Shown here: one piece after another, positions 31,755-43,999 of the stretch
Position numbering within the stretch: the stretch's first letter is position 1
Layout: every line of letters begins with the position of its first letter
Assembly: GCA_014281115.1 (NCBI GenBank)
Contig: JACONQ010000005.1
Span: 2,356,001 to 2,420,000 of the forward strand
DNA length: 64,000 nt
Origin: Laburnicola sp. R22_1
Taxonomy: Eukaryota > Ascomycota > Dothideomycetes > Pleosporales > Didymosphaeriaceae
Direction of reading: 5' to 3'
The notes under the pieces: generated by a model
The model's database searches: none
Told to the model about the DNA's origin: nothing
Seen by the model: only the letters and a program-made list of their open reading frames with translations
Made by a program: the position numbers and the translations under genes

Positions 31755-33140
31755 ATGGCTCTCCAGTACCTGGCTAACAACAGCGGCTGGCTGTCCTTCC
31801 ACCACAGCACCCCCACGCTCTACGTGACGGCCGAGGACGAAGAATTCGACGTCGAGACGCTGCGCGCATGGCGCGACGAAGGCTTCAACGTCAAGTACGT
31901 GCCCATGGGCAAAGGCGGGAAGGCGTACGTCAACACCCTCCACCACCTGGGTGACGCCATGGCCATCGGGGAGCGATATGCGATCGTAGGTACATGGCCC
32001 CTCCCTCGCTTCCGGCAGCCTGCGCGCAACCCGTGTCACACGCGCGTAGCCGCCGTCACTAGCACGGCCATGTGGAACTCGGGCTGACGACTCACGCTCT
32101 AGCCTTCGGTGACGCAGCCTCCATTTGTCTCGAGGTGTATTCCGAGCCCAAGACATCGACGTCGAAACTGTGCTCGCTGATCGCTTACTACCCGACTTCC
32201 ATACCCGACCCGAGGCAGCGATTTTCGGCCTCCTTTCGCGTGCTCGTCCATCTTGCGCAGGGCTCGGGCGAGGGGGACCATACAGTGGGAGTGTCGCGGA
32301 GACCGGAGGTGCTGGGCATACAGGGGAAGCGGAGGACCGTACAGAAGCGAATTACCCCCGGGATAGGGACGGGTGGACTACAGAGCAGGATCGAGTACCC
32401 GGTTTTCACATATGAGGGTGTAGATGCGGGCTTCGCCGAGCACGACCTGGACGAATACGACGCGGTAGCAGATGCGCTAGCCTGGAGCCGCAGTCTCAGC
32501 ATGGTACGGCGAGGCTTTGGCGCAGAAGTGGATCTCGAACGCGTGTGGGAGGAAAACGTGGAACGTTCGTCGTGACTCAGCCCCCACAACGAGAAGCCAA
32601 TCACTAACAGAAACTCCAGAAAAATTCCACAAGAAAAGCACCAAGAAGATCATGGAAACGTACACCAAAGAGCCAACGCCCTTTCTAAACTTTACCCCTA
32701 CCATGACGGGCGGCCTCGGCCACGAAGAACTCACCCGCTTCTACAGCGACTACTTCATGGCCGACAAGCTGCCCATTTTCCACCTGCGCCTCATCTCGCG
32801 CACCATCGGCGTCGACCGCATCGTCGACGAACTCTACATCCAATTCAAGCACACCATCGACCTGCCCTGGGTGCTCCCGGGGGTCAAGCCGACGGGCAAA
32901 AAAGTCGAAATCGTAGTCGTTAGCATTGTGGGCATGCGCGGCGGGAAGGTGTGGAGCGAGCGCATGTATTGGGATCAGGCGAGTGTGTTGTTTCAGGTGG
33001 GGTTGCTGGATCCCGACGAGGTGCCCGAGGAGGCGAAGAAGGAGGGGTTGGAAATGTTGCCTGTCGCGGGGAGTGAGGCTGCGAGGAAGATTATGGATTT
33101 TGAGTCTGAAGATACGAATGATATGATTGATGATTGGTGA
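31755..33140 (+). CDS. Dienelactone-hydrolase-like / SnoaL (NTF2-like) two-domain protein
   Basis: Exons 31755-31989, 32103-32564 and 32620-33140; introns of 113 and 55 bp with GT...AG ends and CTGAC/CTAAC branches; 405 aa. The first ~235 residues resemble the dienelactone hydrolase fold found in fungal carboxymethylenebutenolidase-like proteins (LYVTAEDEEFD, LRAWRDEGF, FAEHDLDEYD with the expected late His). I do not see a clear nucleophile elbow, so catalysis is doubtful. Residues from about 240 match a SnoaL/NTF2-like domain (GLGHEELTRFYSDYF, ISRTIGVDRIVDE, MRGGKVWSERMYWDQASVL). Soluble, with no signal peptide. Start ATG 31755 has a good context (GCCGCCATGG). The gene looks intact and is probably unrelated to the peptide locus. 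Confidence 0.8.
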
Positions 33141-34443
33141 GGGTGGAGTGAGGGTGAGGATGGTGGGTGAGGGGGTGGAATGGTGCCACTGTGTGTAGGC
33201 ACTGTGTGTGGGCGGGGGTTAGATAGGGTGGATGGGTGAGTTGAATGAGGTGGTTGGTTGGTTGTGGTTATGATTACGAGTTATACGATCAATACCTACC
33301 TTTCCTCCGCCTTGCTTCCCCTTTGGTTATTTTATTTGTGTGAATTTAGCTTGTTGTATCTAGTGTAGACCCTTTTTTGCAGCGTGTGCATGATGGGGAG
33401 GGAGTTTCAATATTTGTGTATGGGGGGTTTGGTGATTCGATGGGATGTGATATAATCTGGGTTGATATAAGTGGGGAAGGGGGACTGGGGATATATTCAA
33501 TATTGGGTGGGTTTGTTTAGGGAAATTATGGGTGGGCAGGTAGTACGTGGTTGGTGGATAGAGTAGATAATGGTTGGCTTTGGCTACTGGAGGGGACGTT
33601 TGTTGGATTGTGGAGGAGGGTTTTGGGTATTTATGGGTTGGTGTAGTAGGGTTATATCTGGAGGAGTAGCGAGTGCAAGTCTGGGGGTTGATTGAGACGT
33701 CCTCAAAAATGATAGCGCCGAGTTTCATTCATTCATTCATTCATTCATATCCGTTTATTAGTTAGATGGTGTACAGTTATGCTAAGGAGAGAATGCCTAA
33801 AAATTGATTTGTGAAGAATTTGCCTCGTTCTACGGATATAATTAGAGTAAAAGTATCGGATAATGATGTTTGAGATTATGCAAGGTGGTTGATAAAGGTG
33901 TGGTGGTTATAGGCATGTGCCCGTACATAAGGGAGCAATGCGCAAGCCTGTTCTCTACCATACTCATATTATTCGGATTGAACTTTGCTCCCGCCTTTGT
34001 ATACTTGATTCTTACAGCTTTCCATAACAGCGTCATACCGTGCACCGAACGTGCGTGAAGTCTCGTTTTCTGGTACTTGATCCTGCGTTGATGTGTTTGT
34101 CTGGTGATGGATGCGTCAGCTGCACCAGCAGGCCAGATATTCACGCAAGATCAAAAATATGTAATCTTTATGATGAGAAACCCTTATTCATTGCATTATA
34201 GAGCATAAGCAAATCCTTGTAAGCAGGTAATCATGCACAATGCATTCAAAGCAAGAGCGACTCACTATTTTGTTACCCACCATTGCTCTTACACAATGCA
34301 CACAACCACCACTGTGCATTCCCAATGTCCTAAAATTCAACCCTTTTTAAAAGTTCTATCATTCTTTCCCTGATAAGAAGAACTCACTCACACCTTCCAC
34401 GCAACAGTCAATCCCACATTGACTGCGAACTAAACAACCTACA
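33141..34443. other. Intergenic with ATTC microsatellite
   Basis: No gene supported. A (TTCA)n run lies at 33724-33748. G-rich tracts from 33,170 to 33,700 follow the previous gene. Confidence 0.5.
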
Positions 34444-35569
34444 ATGCCACCAATTCCCAATTCCGCGGCCTCATTTCTGGAGAGCCTCTCGAAAGATGAC
34501 TGCGACATCTGTCACGACTCTTTCAATGGCGAGGAACACGCTCCTGTAACCCTGCCTTGCAAGCACAAGTACGGCGCAAGCTGTATTAAAGTCTGGGTAG
34601 AGTCCGACCAGGCGAGCGCGAATCGTTGTCCGAGCTGTCGCGCCCGTCTATTTGATGATGGACGACAAAATATTGGGGAGATTGAGGATCTAGCCCCTGC
34701 TCCTGAGTTCCAGTTTGATCCATGGCTACCGGTTCTTCATTCTGCTCCGTCTGCATCGGGCGAGTCTTTGTTGCAGGTCGCTTTGCGGAATCCTGAATAC
34801 ATGCAGGAATCCAAGGTCTTGTGGGATACTCTCACATCACATGCACATTCTAAAATGTTCTTCTGGAACATGGGCTTCTTCATTCAGACAGGGTATCGCG
34901 CGGTCACTTCTCTACACGTGGCCAGTGAGCTACAGCCAATCATTCCGGATATCTCAGCCGTGAGTCAGGTACGGCCAATCACTCGGGATATCTCAGTTCT
35001 GATGTTGAGCAACCTCGAGACGAAGTTCGACGGGATGAGCGAGACTCAAGTCTTCCGTGACTATCAACTCCATCTGCTCCAGGTTAGTTGCTATATAACT
35101 ACAGAAGATCAAGCTTATCATGCAGCAATGATTTGGCGGTTGTTAAAATTCTGTGAGTTAATCATGCAAGTAACAGATATGTTGGCGAAGCCCTATGAGT
35201 TTGGCAACGTAATGGGATTGGGGTCAATCGTTCCTATGATAAGCAGTCTCTCACCAAGCGATCCTGTTACACAGATACTCGCGTTTTCGCCTTTGGTTAG
35301 GACTAAAGAGTTCTTGCCTCACCTTTACTTCCTCTCTTTTTTTCCTTCAAGAGGCGCCTCTCCATATCGTCAAACAGAAGCTCGTTGGGTCCGCAATCCC
35401 AGCCAATTCTCCTGTCTCTAGGGCATGGGATGGTATTTGTGAGCGTGCGTTGGCCAAGATGAAGCAGAAATCTGAGCAGATCCCTTTTTGGCTCAAAGAA
35501 CATACTGATCAAGAGAAACGTGAGTTTCTGCAAATGTGGGATGAAGCTGCTCGCGAGATAGTAGTTTGA
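34444..35569 (+). CDS. RING-type zinc finger protein
   Basis: Exons 34444-35295 and 35354-35569, joined by a 58-bp intron (GTTAGG donor, AAGAG acceptor), give 355 aa. The RING finger occupies residues ~20-65: CDICHDSF, LPCKHKYGASCI, CPSCRARL, a C3H2C3-like pattern. The remaining ~290 residues are mostly helical with no recognised domain, ending in a charged helix (KQKSEQIPFWLKEHTDQEKREFLQMW). Small RING proteins of this type are candidate E3 ubiquitin ligases. The second exon choice is inferred from the long in-frame continuation; without splicing the frame would end at 35421. Confidence 0.75.
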
Positions 35570-35856
35570 CCGATGCTTCGTTTCTCATCCGTTCCACCAT
35601 TCCTCGGCGATACCAACCAGCTATGAGTATCGCTGCTCTAAAGCTATACTGTAGGTGCTACTCCAACAGCTTATAATATAATCTATTCTCCAATAATAAC
35701 GCGATAGTCACTACTGTCACTTTTATATCAGAAGCCACCATTTTGACTCTATTCTTAATTTCTTGCACTCCCTTTATGACTTCCTTCACTTACCAAACGC
35801 ACCTAAAAAAACCCTTGCTCCGTGAAAACACGCTAAAAAATCACTAAGCACTTGAT
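35570..35856. other. Intergenic
   Basis: Short intergenic stretch after the RING gene; nothing recognised. Confidence 0.4.
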
Positions 35857-35992
35857 ATATACTACGACAACACCACTGTGTGCTAGGTACTAGGTTTTAG
35901 TGCCTCCTGTTTTACTCCTCTCTGTGTATAGTGCGGACTCGACCTTGGTTAGAATCTCCACACAACAAAGATCTTCAATATACTACGACAAC
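35857..35992 (+). repeat. SINE-like dispersed repeat, copy C, with 15-bp target duplication
   Basis: The core is 35872-35977, flanked by exact copies of ATATACTACGACAAC at 35857-35871 and 35978-35992. The sequence differs from copy A only by scattered transitions. Confidence 0.87.
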
Positions 35993-38689
35993 GGCTGCTA
36001 CAACTTGTACGGTTGTATTTATGCTCCATCCCAAGTAAATGTCGCTGCTTCCTTCACGTACTACTGTCGCCTCGACCTAGAATTGCCGACAAGCTAATGT
36101 ACATAGACTAGGAAAGGTGATGTGTTTATGTCTACTCTCTTCGCTGTGCCTGTTTTTTTTCTTGCGATTCACGCTATGTCGCAGGCCGAAAATGTTCTGC
36201 TCTATTTCCATCAGCAGCGCTGGCTGGGATATGCGAGTTTATCAGCAAGAATTTTCCAGTATTATCACGTCCCCATCTTTCGAGTCGGTGGATGCTATTT
36301 CTTCCTTGGCTACTTCTTTGCTAGATGTAGACAAAGATACCGAAATGTAGCATTGTCGGCAACTCGCCTGAGATAACAACTTAGTGCCTTCTTCTAGATG
36401 TTCGTGTCGTAAAGAAGAAACAGAAGCACTATATTTTCTCATACATTCCTTCAGTGCTCGTCTGGGCACTAAGTAGATCCCTGCATAGAGTCAAGTACAT
36501 CTTTTCCCGATCCAACAGTCCTTTGGTACAATACTGGGATCCAAACCATGTTTAAGAGTCTACTCTCTGGTAGGTTTGCAAAATGGAACTTAAAAACAAG
36601 GCGCTCATACGGCATTCTTACCTAATTTGGCATACTTCATAGAAACATGGTTCCATTACGCAGGCTTCCTATCCGCCGTTGAAAGCGGGTGATGCCATCT
36701 TCTTTTCCAAGGGCCGGGATTTTTGAGTGCCAGGCGGAAGGTTTGCCATTTCCCCGCAGTCTTGATGTGCACTGGCTAAATTATAAAGTTTTTAAATGGC
36801 GGACGAAGATACACCTTACCACAGTTTAGCAAGCGAGACAATAGCATTCAGTTACATAAATCTAGCTTTTAATATTATCATCGCCATTACCATACCTGTG
36901 AGCTGGATTTTAGGTATATTGTTTTCGATGTTGTGCGATTTCCAAGGTTATGTACCTTTCGTATATAAAATTCAATGTTTCCTAGCGTTTTGCTAGATCC
37001 CGACTCCTGCCTAGTATCACGTATCTTCCAAAGCAACGCGCGGCGAAGTTAGATAAGCTACACAAAACTCTTGCGGGCTGTCTTAGGCCTGCACTGGTGT
37101 GATTGTGTAGCGTCCGATCTTCTCGACTAAACAAGTGACATAAGAGGTTGGGTCCTTCCTTGTAAATCGCCGCAGTGGCCTAGAGAAACGGGTTTCTGGC
37201 CTAGATACGCGATAGCGCCGACTAAGCCTGATGAACATGCGGACATCTCCTTTAAAACTTTCTACTATATGCTCTGTCCAGGGAGCCGTTTGCACATGTT
37301 GATGGCTTTTTGTGGGTCTGACTTAGCAAGCGGCATCCCCTGAATGGCGTCATTTTGGTGTTGAGTGTAGGTTGATCATGCAAGGTGCTTTAGCGTACAT
37401 GACTCTCCAGCCAGGTGTTGCCCTGTAGCCCCAGGTGTCGAATGAGTCACGTGAAAACCAATACCCCGGGGCTGGGGCATCTCAGGTGTGCATGTGCCCA
37501 AGGTTTACTCAAGCAAAAACATGTGAATAATCAAATATACCTGACGGCGAAACCCTAGGACTACTTAGTCAAGATTTTGTGGCTGCGCAAGTATATGTGA
37601 AGCATTTTCAGGTTCAATAAATGATTCTCAGATGTGGATATTGTGGCACAGAAAAAAACCAGCGGAGGGGCATTTCAACCTCGGTGCAATGCTCACTTGC
37701 CCACCAGATGTTTAGGTTTTACGACTCCTTGCCAAACAACGTATAACCCAGAATGGTTTAGTGGCTCGTGCGCGGCTCATTTCCCGCTTTTCCCCGCAAC
37801 AGTACGCCTCATCTTTCCAATCGGACCGCATCGTGATTGTGGTAATTTTTTCTGCCCAATACCCGCCCCAAACTCTCAGAGCCACGGAGAAAATCCGGGC
37901 CATGAGGGGTACATCTGGAAAGCTAGTGCCGTTCGCGATTTCAAGGGCCCAACGGCTCTGCTATGAACTGCCGCGCGAGGTCTTTGATGGCTTTGAAGAT
38001 TTTCCCGCAGTTCTCTTACGCAGCGAAGCCTGGCGCCATATCTCAGTTGATCGGCCTATTCTAGCAAGTGTAAAACGGCAGGTAAGCTCTCACTTGAGAT
38101 TTTACCCAAATCCAAGTAGTCTATCTTCGAACTCTCTTGAGGTACAGGGCTGGTTCGGCACTGGTTTGGGTACCTTATCTGAAACTACGGCAAGCGGCTC
38201 TTTTTGATGCGCGCTACGAAGGCTGAACTTAAAGACAGGTAGATGCCTAACTTACCACGCACCTGTCCTTGTTCGCCCAACTTGCAAGGGGCGCCAACTT
38301 CCGAAAGGTCGATGCCCTTGGTCGCCCAGAAGCACTTGAGCACGACATCTCGCATCGAACCGTACCCACCTCGGGCGCTTGCGGCACACCCATTTTTGCA
38401 ACAGTGTCAAGCTCGCAATGGAGGCGCTATGCATGGTCTGGGGATCATCACTGCGTGAATGGACTCTTCCAGGGTTTCATTGATAGATCGATATCCTCAC
38501 TAGCATCATTTTCAATCCCAAGATTCCAGGATGGCGAAAGAAGGTATGCCCTGGATGCCTACACATGTGAGCTCGGCAATCTTTGTGGAGTGCTTAAAGA
38601 CGTGCCCAACCGCCTACCGCTATGCTGAGTTCGCTTTTCTTCGTTGATGCTCTTTGAAAGAACTTTGACGGCAACAGTGGTACGTTGGC
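35993..38689. other. Long stretch without a supported gene
   Basis: About 2.7 kb. A 66-codon frame at 36796-36996 encodes a hydrophobic segment and could be a small membrane protein, but nothing else supports it. Between 37,640 and 38,640 several overlapping frames of 110-148 codons (for example 37761-38207, with LCYELPREVFDGFEDFPAVLLRSEAW) have protein-like composition and could be exons of a decayed gene. I could not join them. Confidence 0.4.
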
Positions 38690-40196
38690 ATGCTCGAGGT
38701 TGCAGGTGGAAGCCCGCAAAGGCATACGGACGCGCTTTTGCGTCGAGGAGTGGGACGCGAACCACCCTTGGATGTCATCTTCTCCTGGCCTTCACCGAAC
38801 CATGTGGACCCGGAAACACACGGAGATGCCAGAGTCAACTTGGTGTTCGCATTTCTTGCGTTGAGCATCGTGGTGTTCATTGCACGGATGTGGGCACGCC
38901 TCGGCCTGGCGAAGAATGCGGGACTCGATGATTTGATCATGTTGTTCGCTATGATCCCTCTTATCGGAACGACGATTGCTGTAGTACTCGGTGAGTAAAT
39001 TCTGCTCTTCCTAATTTGACTGGGCTCATCACTTTGCAGCATGCCAGACATATGGCTTCCAATGGCACGCGTGGGACCAGACGACTGAGAGCCTGATATT
39101 AGCTCGGAAGGCATGTCAGCATCTCCTCAGTATAAGGCACAAATGCTAACTTAATAGATAACTTTAATGATCGAGGTCCTTTACCTGGCGTCTACCAGCC
39201 TAATCAAAATTTCCATCCTGTGCTTCTACAAGCGTATGACGAAGGGCTCGATAACGACCACGTTCGTGTACTGGATCTGGGGATTGATCGCGTTCGTCAT
39301 TGCCTACTTCCTCGCATTCACGTTCGCGATCGTCTTCTCTTGCCTGCCTATAGAAGGATACTGGCATTACTTCGACTTGTCTTGGAGGCTTCAGAACAAC
39401 CTCCACTGCAACAACGAAGGTGTCGAGATTGTGACGGGTGTTGTGATCTCAACAGTCATAGATTTCTTCATCTGCGTGTTGCCCGTCGTTCTTATTTGGA
39501 ACCTACAAATTCCGAAAGCCCAGAAAGCAGCCGTTAGTGGGATATTTTGCTTAGGCTTGGTGTAAGCCTGTCCACATCAATGTGTCATACCAAGACTGGT
39601 ATTGGGGCTCTTAGCTGATTACCGACAGAACTTGTGTATGCGGTGTCATGCGAACATACTATGCGATCTACGTTTACTACTATACATACGACATGACATG
39701 GTACGCATACTATGGTTGGATATGGACGGCCCTCGAAGCGCAGCTAGGTGTCATCTGCGCCTGCGCCCCAGCCCTGAAGGGCTTCTTCAAACGTTATTTC
39801 GGCCTCGACACCATTCTCAGCGATGCACACGGGTCCGGTACACATCATTCGAGCAACAGAAGAACTGTTCAATACGGGAAGCATGGTTCGGCAAACTGGT
39901 TTGCTACATCCAATATGGACGATAGCCGATGGGCGCCAGAGTCTGTTCCTTTGGACCCTGCCAGAGGAAACATGCGTAAGAATGTTGCCGTGGAAGATAC
40001 GGACGACCTAGAAAGCCAAGGGAGCTCATCAAGCACGCGGCGGTCGACAGCACTTCCGGCCAATGTGCTACCTTTCCCGACTCACTACGACTTGAGAGAC
40101 TCATTACCTTCGATCTGGTACGGAAATCAAACAACTGTCACAGCTTTCAGGCAGGATCAAGATCAGGATGTGGAGAAAGGCGTACGAGGTACTTAA
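38690..40196 (+). CDS. PTH11-like / rhodopsin-fold fungal integral membrane protein
   Basis: Exons 38690-38990, 39040-39110, 39158-39561 and 39629-40196; introns of 49, 47 and 67 bp; about 447 aa. Seven hydrophobic helices are followed by a ~130-residue cytoplasmic tail rich in Ser, Asp and Arg. Family signatures are the N-terminal NHVDPETHGD, DDLIMLFAMIPLIG, LIKISILCFYKRM (helix 3-4), an extracellular Cys-bearing loop NNLHCNN, DFFICVLPVVLIWNLQIP and LGVICACAPALKGFF. These are the SAT4/PTH11-type receptors expanded in plant-associated fungi. The second intron has a GC donor (AAG|GCATGT at 39111) with CTAAC branch. The start is uncertain: ATG 38690 gives a long polar leader and a further upstream exon is possible. 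Confidence 0.8.
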
Positions 40197-41551
40197 TTTG
40201 GCCGGGCGAAACGAGCTTGATGATAATGAAAATGAATATATAATGATTGACGAAAACATCACTTTGGACCACTGTCAACGCGAACCCACCGTCGTCGAAC
40301 TTAAGGTCACTTTAGCTGAACAGTTTAACGCATAGTTCTCCTCTAACCGCGGCTTTCTTCAACTGTTGCATTATCTCTTCTGGCGTGCCTATCGAGGGGA
40401 CAAACACCAACCCAACATATGCACCCGGTTTTCCTGTTTGGTTATGATTAGACCCTTTGCGCATTTCCGCATAATGCTTCTAATACCACGCTCTAGGATA
40501 CGTGGCTTGACTAACTTACAACTTCTCCGAATACAGTTCCTTCAAGTCGACGTTCCTGGCTCTACGAATCATGGTCACAGATCTAATAACCTTTGCCTAA
40601 GCGACCTCGTATACGGTTACGTATTTGGCTAGGCTTCGTGTAGAGACTGGCTTACAGCCTCTTCGCAACAGATTTTAAAGTTGATACTTGTTATGCTCTA
40701 GGCCCCTATGAATCATGGGCACGCATATGATTCTGTGCAGATCGCAATTGCCTGTCTAGGCCTCGTACACACTCACATATTCGGCTAGCCTCCGCGACGC
40801 CCGTTTGCGGGTGGCGGGCCGATGGAGGAAGCTGGGGTGACCACGCGTTTAGCGAGCGGGATGGGGAAGAAAAATCGGTCCGGTCAAAAGTATAAACGGT
40901 TCGTTTCTCAGTATATCCCGGATATCCTAGGGAGTGCGGAACTGTCGGCTTGGGCTCCATGCTCCTTTGGTTTGCTAGTCATGACGATCAATGCATGGAG
41001 CCCTTCTCGGAGACGCTTACCTTGTTTAGTCGAGGGCGATTGGATTAACAAGGGGGGAATGCTTTGTCTGTATGATGCCGACTTTGATCTGAGTTCGCAG
41101 AGCGGTCGCAGTAGTGCATTTGCGACGTCTGTACTCAGTCTGAACCCTGCAAATGGAAAACTGTACGATTTTGGCCCATGGCCCATTACCGCCCAGAAGG
41201 TTGCTTGCCGCTTTGGGTGAACTCGATTTATCATGTGTTTATCAGGAAGAGAAACATCGCAGACCTTTTGGTATACGGTACAACGCTGTAAGGGAAAGCT
41301 GTTTATCATGTGTTTAGTCTGGTGCATGTCAGGTCCAGTCAGGATACAGCTGGTGGGTTCAGTTCCTAAGGTTGAGAACATCATGCCTTCGCTATCAACG
41401 ATCTCAAATACCTGGCTGTATATGCTGTCTCTTTATCATTCATACTCATACCATTGCAAGGTGATTGTAGCGGCTCCTACGCGTGGTATTGGAAACTTTG
41501 CGCAGATGTCCGAGTGTGAGCTAATCATGTGATCATCCCAACTCGGTTCAG
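40197..41551. other. Intergenic up to the AT-rich block
   Basis: No gene supported. A degenerate duplication of ~90 bp occurs (about 40560-40645 and 40705-40795, sharing GAATCATGG, AGATC and TTCGGCTAG-like blocks). A 132-codon frame at 40822-41220 has no recognisable content. Confidence 0.4.
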
Positions 41552-41845
41552 GATCTGCTATGTTCGAAAAATGGGGGATTTCTTGGCAGACCGCGTAAAT
41601 TTTTCCCTACTACCTAATTTGTGTAAGACTTGTAAATTTAGCTAGTTTTTTAGTAAAGGATCCTAATTACGCGTATATAGTAAGTTAACACTTATAAGGC
41701 TATTTAGCCTAGTTATATAGTATATACTAACGTGTTTTTTTAGTATTATAACTATTATAAATAGTTAATTTTAACGCAGATTTAATACTAGAATCCTATA
41801 TATGTACTTATATAGGTATAGCTCTTATACTATCTTTTTAGGCAG

Positions 41846-42026
41846 TGTAGAATCGTGGATACAATGCTTAATCTATTAATTTACTATTAAGGTGATCCCT
41901 TAAAAAAAGGAAAGTAGGTCTAAAGGCTATAAGGCCTAAAAAGAAAACTCTAACCTAGTCAAGGCTAATCTAGGCTAGTCTAGGGCAACTAGAGGGTTAT
42001 ACTGCCACAGGAGATGCGTTGTAATA
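41846..42026 (-). repeat. 3' LTR of the gypsy element (181 bp)
   Basis: Same length as the LTR at 49122-49302, in the same orientation. It contains CTAATCTAGGCTAGTCTAGG, a motif that recurs in the element's introns. Confidence 0.92.
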
Positions 42027-42487
42027 AAGCTCCCTTTCTTTAAAGGACTTTAACCCTAAGGTTGCTAGAGAAATTTTCCTAAATAGGCTAGCTAAGCTCG
42101 CTTAACTAGCCTATTTTAGACTAGTGTACCTTTATAAGTTTACTCCCAGCCCTGCCGCTCTATTACCTCTTCTTTCCACTCTCCTTACGTTGCTACTTAT
42201 TCTAGCGTAAGTACCCCCTAAGATAGGCGCTTCTAGCAGGCTCCAATAAGAGTAATCTAGAGTGATCTAGGCCTCTTCTAGGCCAAAACACCCCTAATCT
42301 AGAGTTTTCTTAGGCCTGCGAGGGGTCCCCCTATACCTATCTAGGCTTGTCTAGAGCTAACAACCCTTGACAGTCCGCTTTAACGTTGCCTAATTCTTTT
42401 TTTTAACCTATTTAACCTTTTTAGAATAGTCTTAGCCCTAGTTAAGCCCGATCTAGGCCTATCTAGCCCTATCTTACCCTTATTAAG

Positions 42488-43510
42488 ATGTCTAGTACTT
42501 TGTAGAGGTTAAAGAAAACAGTCTAGAATAATATACTTATTATAATAAATCTCTATATAACCTGCCTTTAGAGTCTAGTAGACAAGCTCTATAATAACAA
42601 AGTTAAGGAAGTTTATCCTTGCTAGTTCTTCTAAGAGGATCACAGAGCTCTACAGGATCGCAAGACCTATATTTTAGATGGCGTTATTAACCCTAGCCAG
42701 AATAATCTTATACTTAAGTGCGTTAAGTGCGCTAACGCTAGTTGGGATTATTTCTAGGTAAGTAGGGCTAATCTAGGCATATCTAGGCCTCTCTAGGGTT
42801 CTTAAGGGCCTCCTAACATATTTAGGTTCTCTAGCGTCTTGTTTCTAAGCTCCAGGCTGCTATAAAGCTCATCGTTCTAGATCCTAGCAGCCTTTGTCTT
42901 ACTAAGGCCGAATTGGACGTAAGGGCGTTAAAGGAGATTCCTAAGGTCCCTAAGGGTTCTAAGGCCCCCTAGCCTATCTTGCCTCTCCTTAAGGAGGCTT
43001 TCATCTAGTTGCGGAAGGTCTTTAAGGATATCCAAATGTAAGTTTTTCCTATCTAGGTCTATTAAGGCCTTCTAAGGCTAATTTTGGGGTAGTCATACTA
43101 AGGGCAAGTACACTGGCAATAAGAACACTTTGCTGCACTCTAGTCAGGCTAACTTTTCTACTAATAGCTTCCTTCCTCTTAGGCTTACTAAGAAGGAGAA
43201 GGCTAAGGCCAAGAAGAATTAGAAGCGTTTGGCGGATAATAACACAGGCAGTCTTATAGGTACCCTATGTAAGCGGGCTAGAGGTAGAGGTAAGGTAGTA
43301 AGCAATGCTAATCTCTCTACTATTAAGGTAATCTAAACTTCCTAAGCCCTATCTAGAGTAATCTAGGCTAACTAATGTTAGGCTTGCTTAAGTGCGCTTA
43401 AGGACGCGTTAGACTTCCTAGTTAAGAGGGTGCAGCTAGGTTCTAAGGCTTTGGAGCGTGCGAAGAGGGATTTCGAGTTGTTGTGGCAGCAGGTGCGCAC
43501 CTGGGATTAG
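42488..43510 (+). pseudogene. Four-exon accessory gene antisense to gag-pol, unknown function
   Basis: Exons 42488-42757, 42826-43037, 43093-43327 and 43382-43510, phases consistent, 282 codons including the terminal TAG. Intron 1 is GTAAGT...CTAAC...TTTAG (68 bp), intron 2 GTAAGT...GTAG (55 bp), intron 3 GTAATC...CTAAC...TTAG (54 bp). Inside the exons the only breaks are TAG/TAA codons at positions fitting Gln or Trp; there are no frameshifts. The predicted product is Lys/Arg-rich (LTKKEKAKAKKN, KRARGRGK) and ends in an amphipathic helix (LVKRVQLGSKALERAKRDFE). I do not recognise the family. It lies between the 3' LTR and the integrase end, on the strand opposite to pol, so it is an extra gene of the element or a captured host gene. 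Confidence 0.6.
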
Positions 43511-43999
43511 GATCCTTAGGCTTTCTAGGCCTGTTTGGCCCTTTCTGGCGTTTTCCTAGTCTGAGATACCTCCCTTTTAGCGTTTGCTGCCTCTCTTTGG
43601 CTTTTAGGAGGGGCTAAGGGCATTGTTTAGCCTTATTTATAGGTCTAGAGATGTAGCTTCGGCCTAGTTTGGCCTTAATTAGGCTTGTTCGTGCTCGGCT
43701 CCCTGGTTTATAGATCTTAGACGCCAATTAGTTTAGGTTCTTAGTAGAGAAGCTTTTCTATACTTTGCTCTTATAATCCTTTATATTGTATATTCATAAT
43801 AGTATTTTTGCCTATTTTACAATACTATTACTTCTTAGAGTCTGCGATTGCGTACTATTACTTACCTGTCTACCTGCTAGGGCTAGTCTAGACTAATCTA
43901 GGCCTTTTTAGGGTTATCTCTACCCCTTCTTGTTTTGGAGGGCGACCCCAGCCTCTACGTGGCCTGTGGGCCTCTTTTAGGGCCTATCTTTACCTCTAA

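Noticed and set aside
37761..38207. Possible gene with FEDFPAVLLRSEAW
   Set aside because: Protein-like but I could not connect exons, find a start or recognise a family; left as a note in the intergenic entry.
40822..41220. 132-codon open frame next to the AT-rich block
   Set aside because: No domain, overlaps a longer antisense frame, and lies in degenerate repeat DNA.
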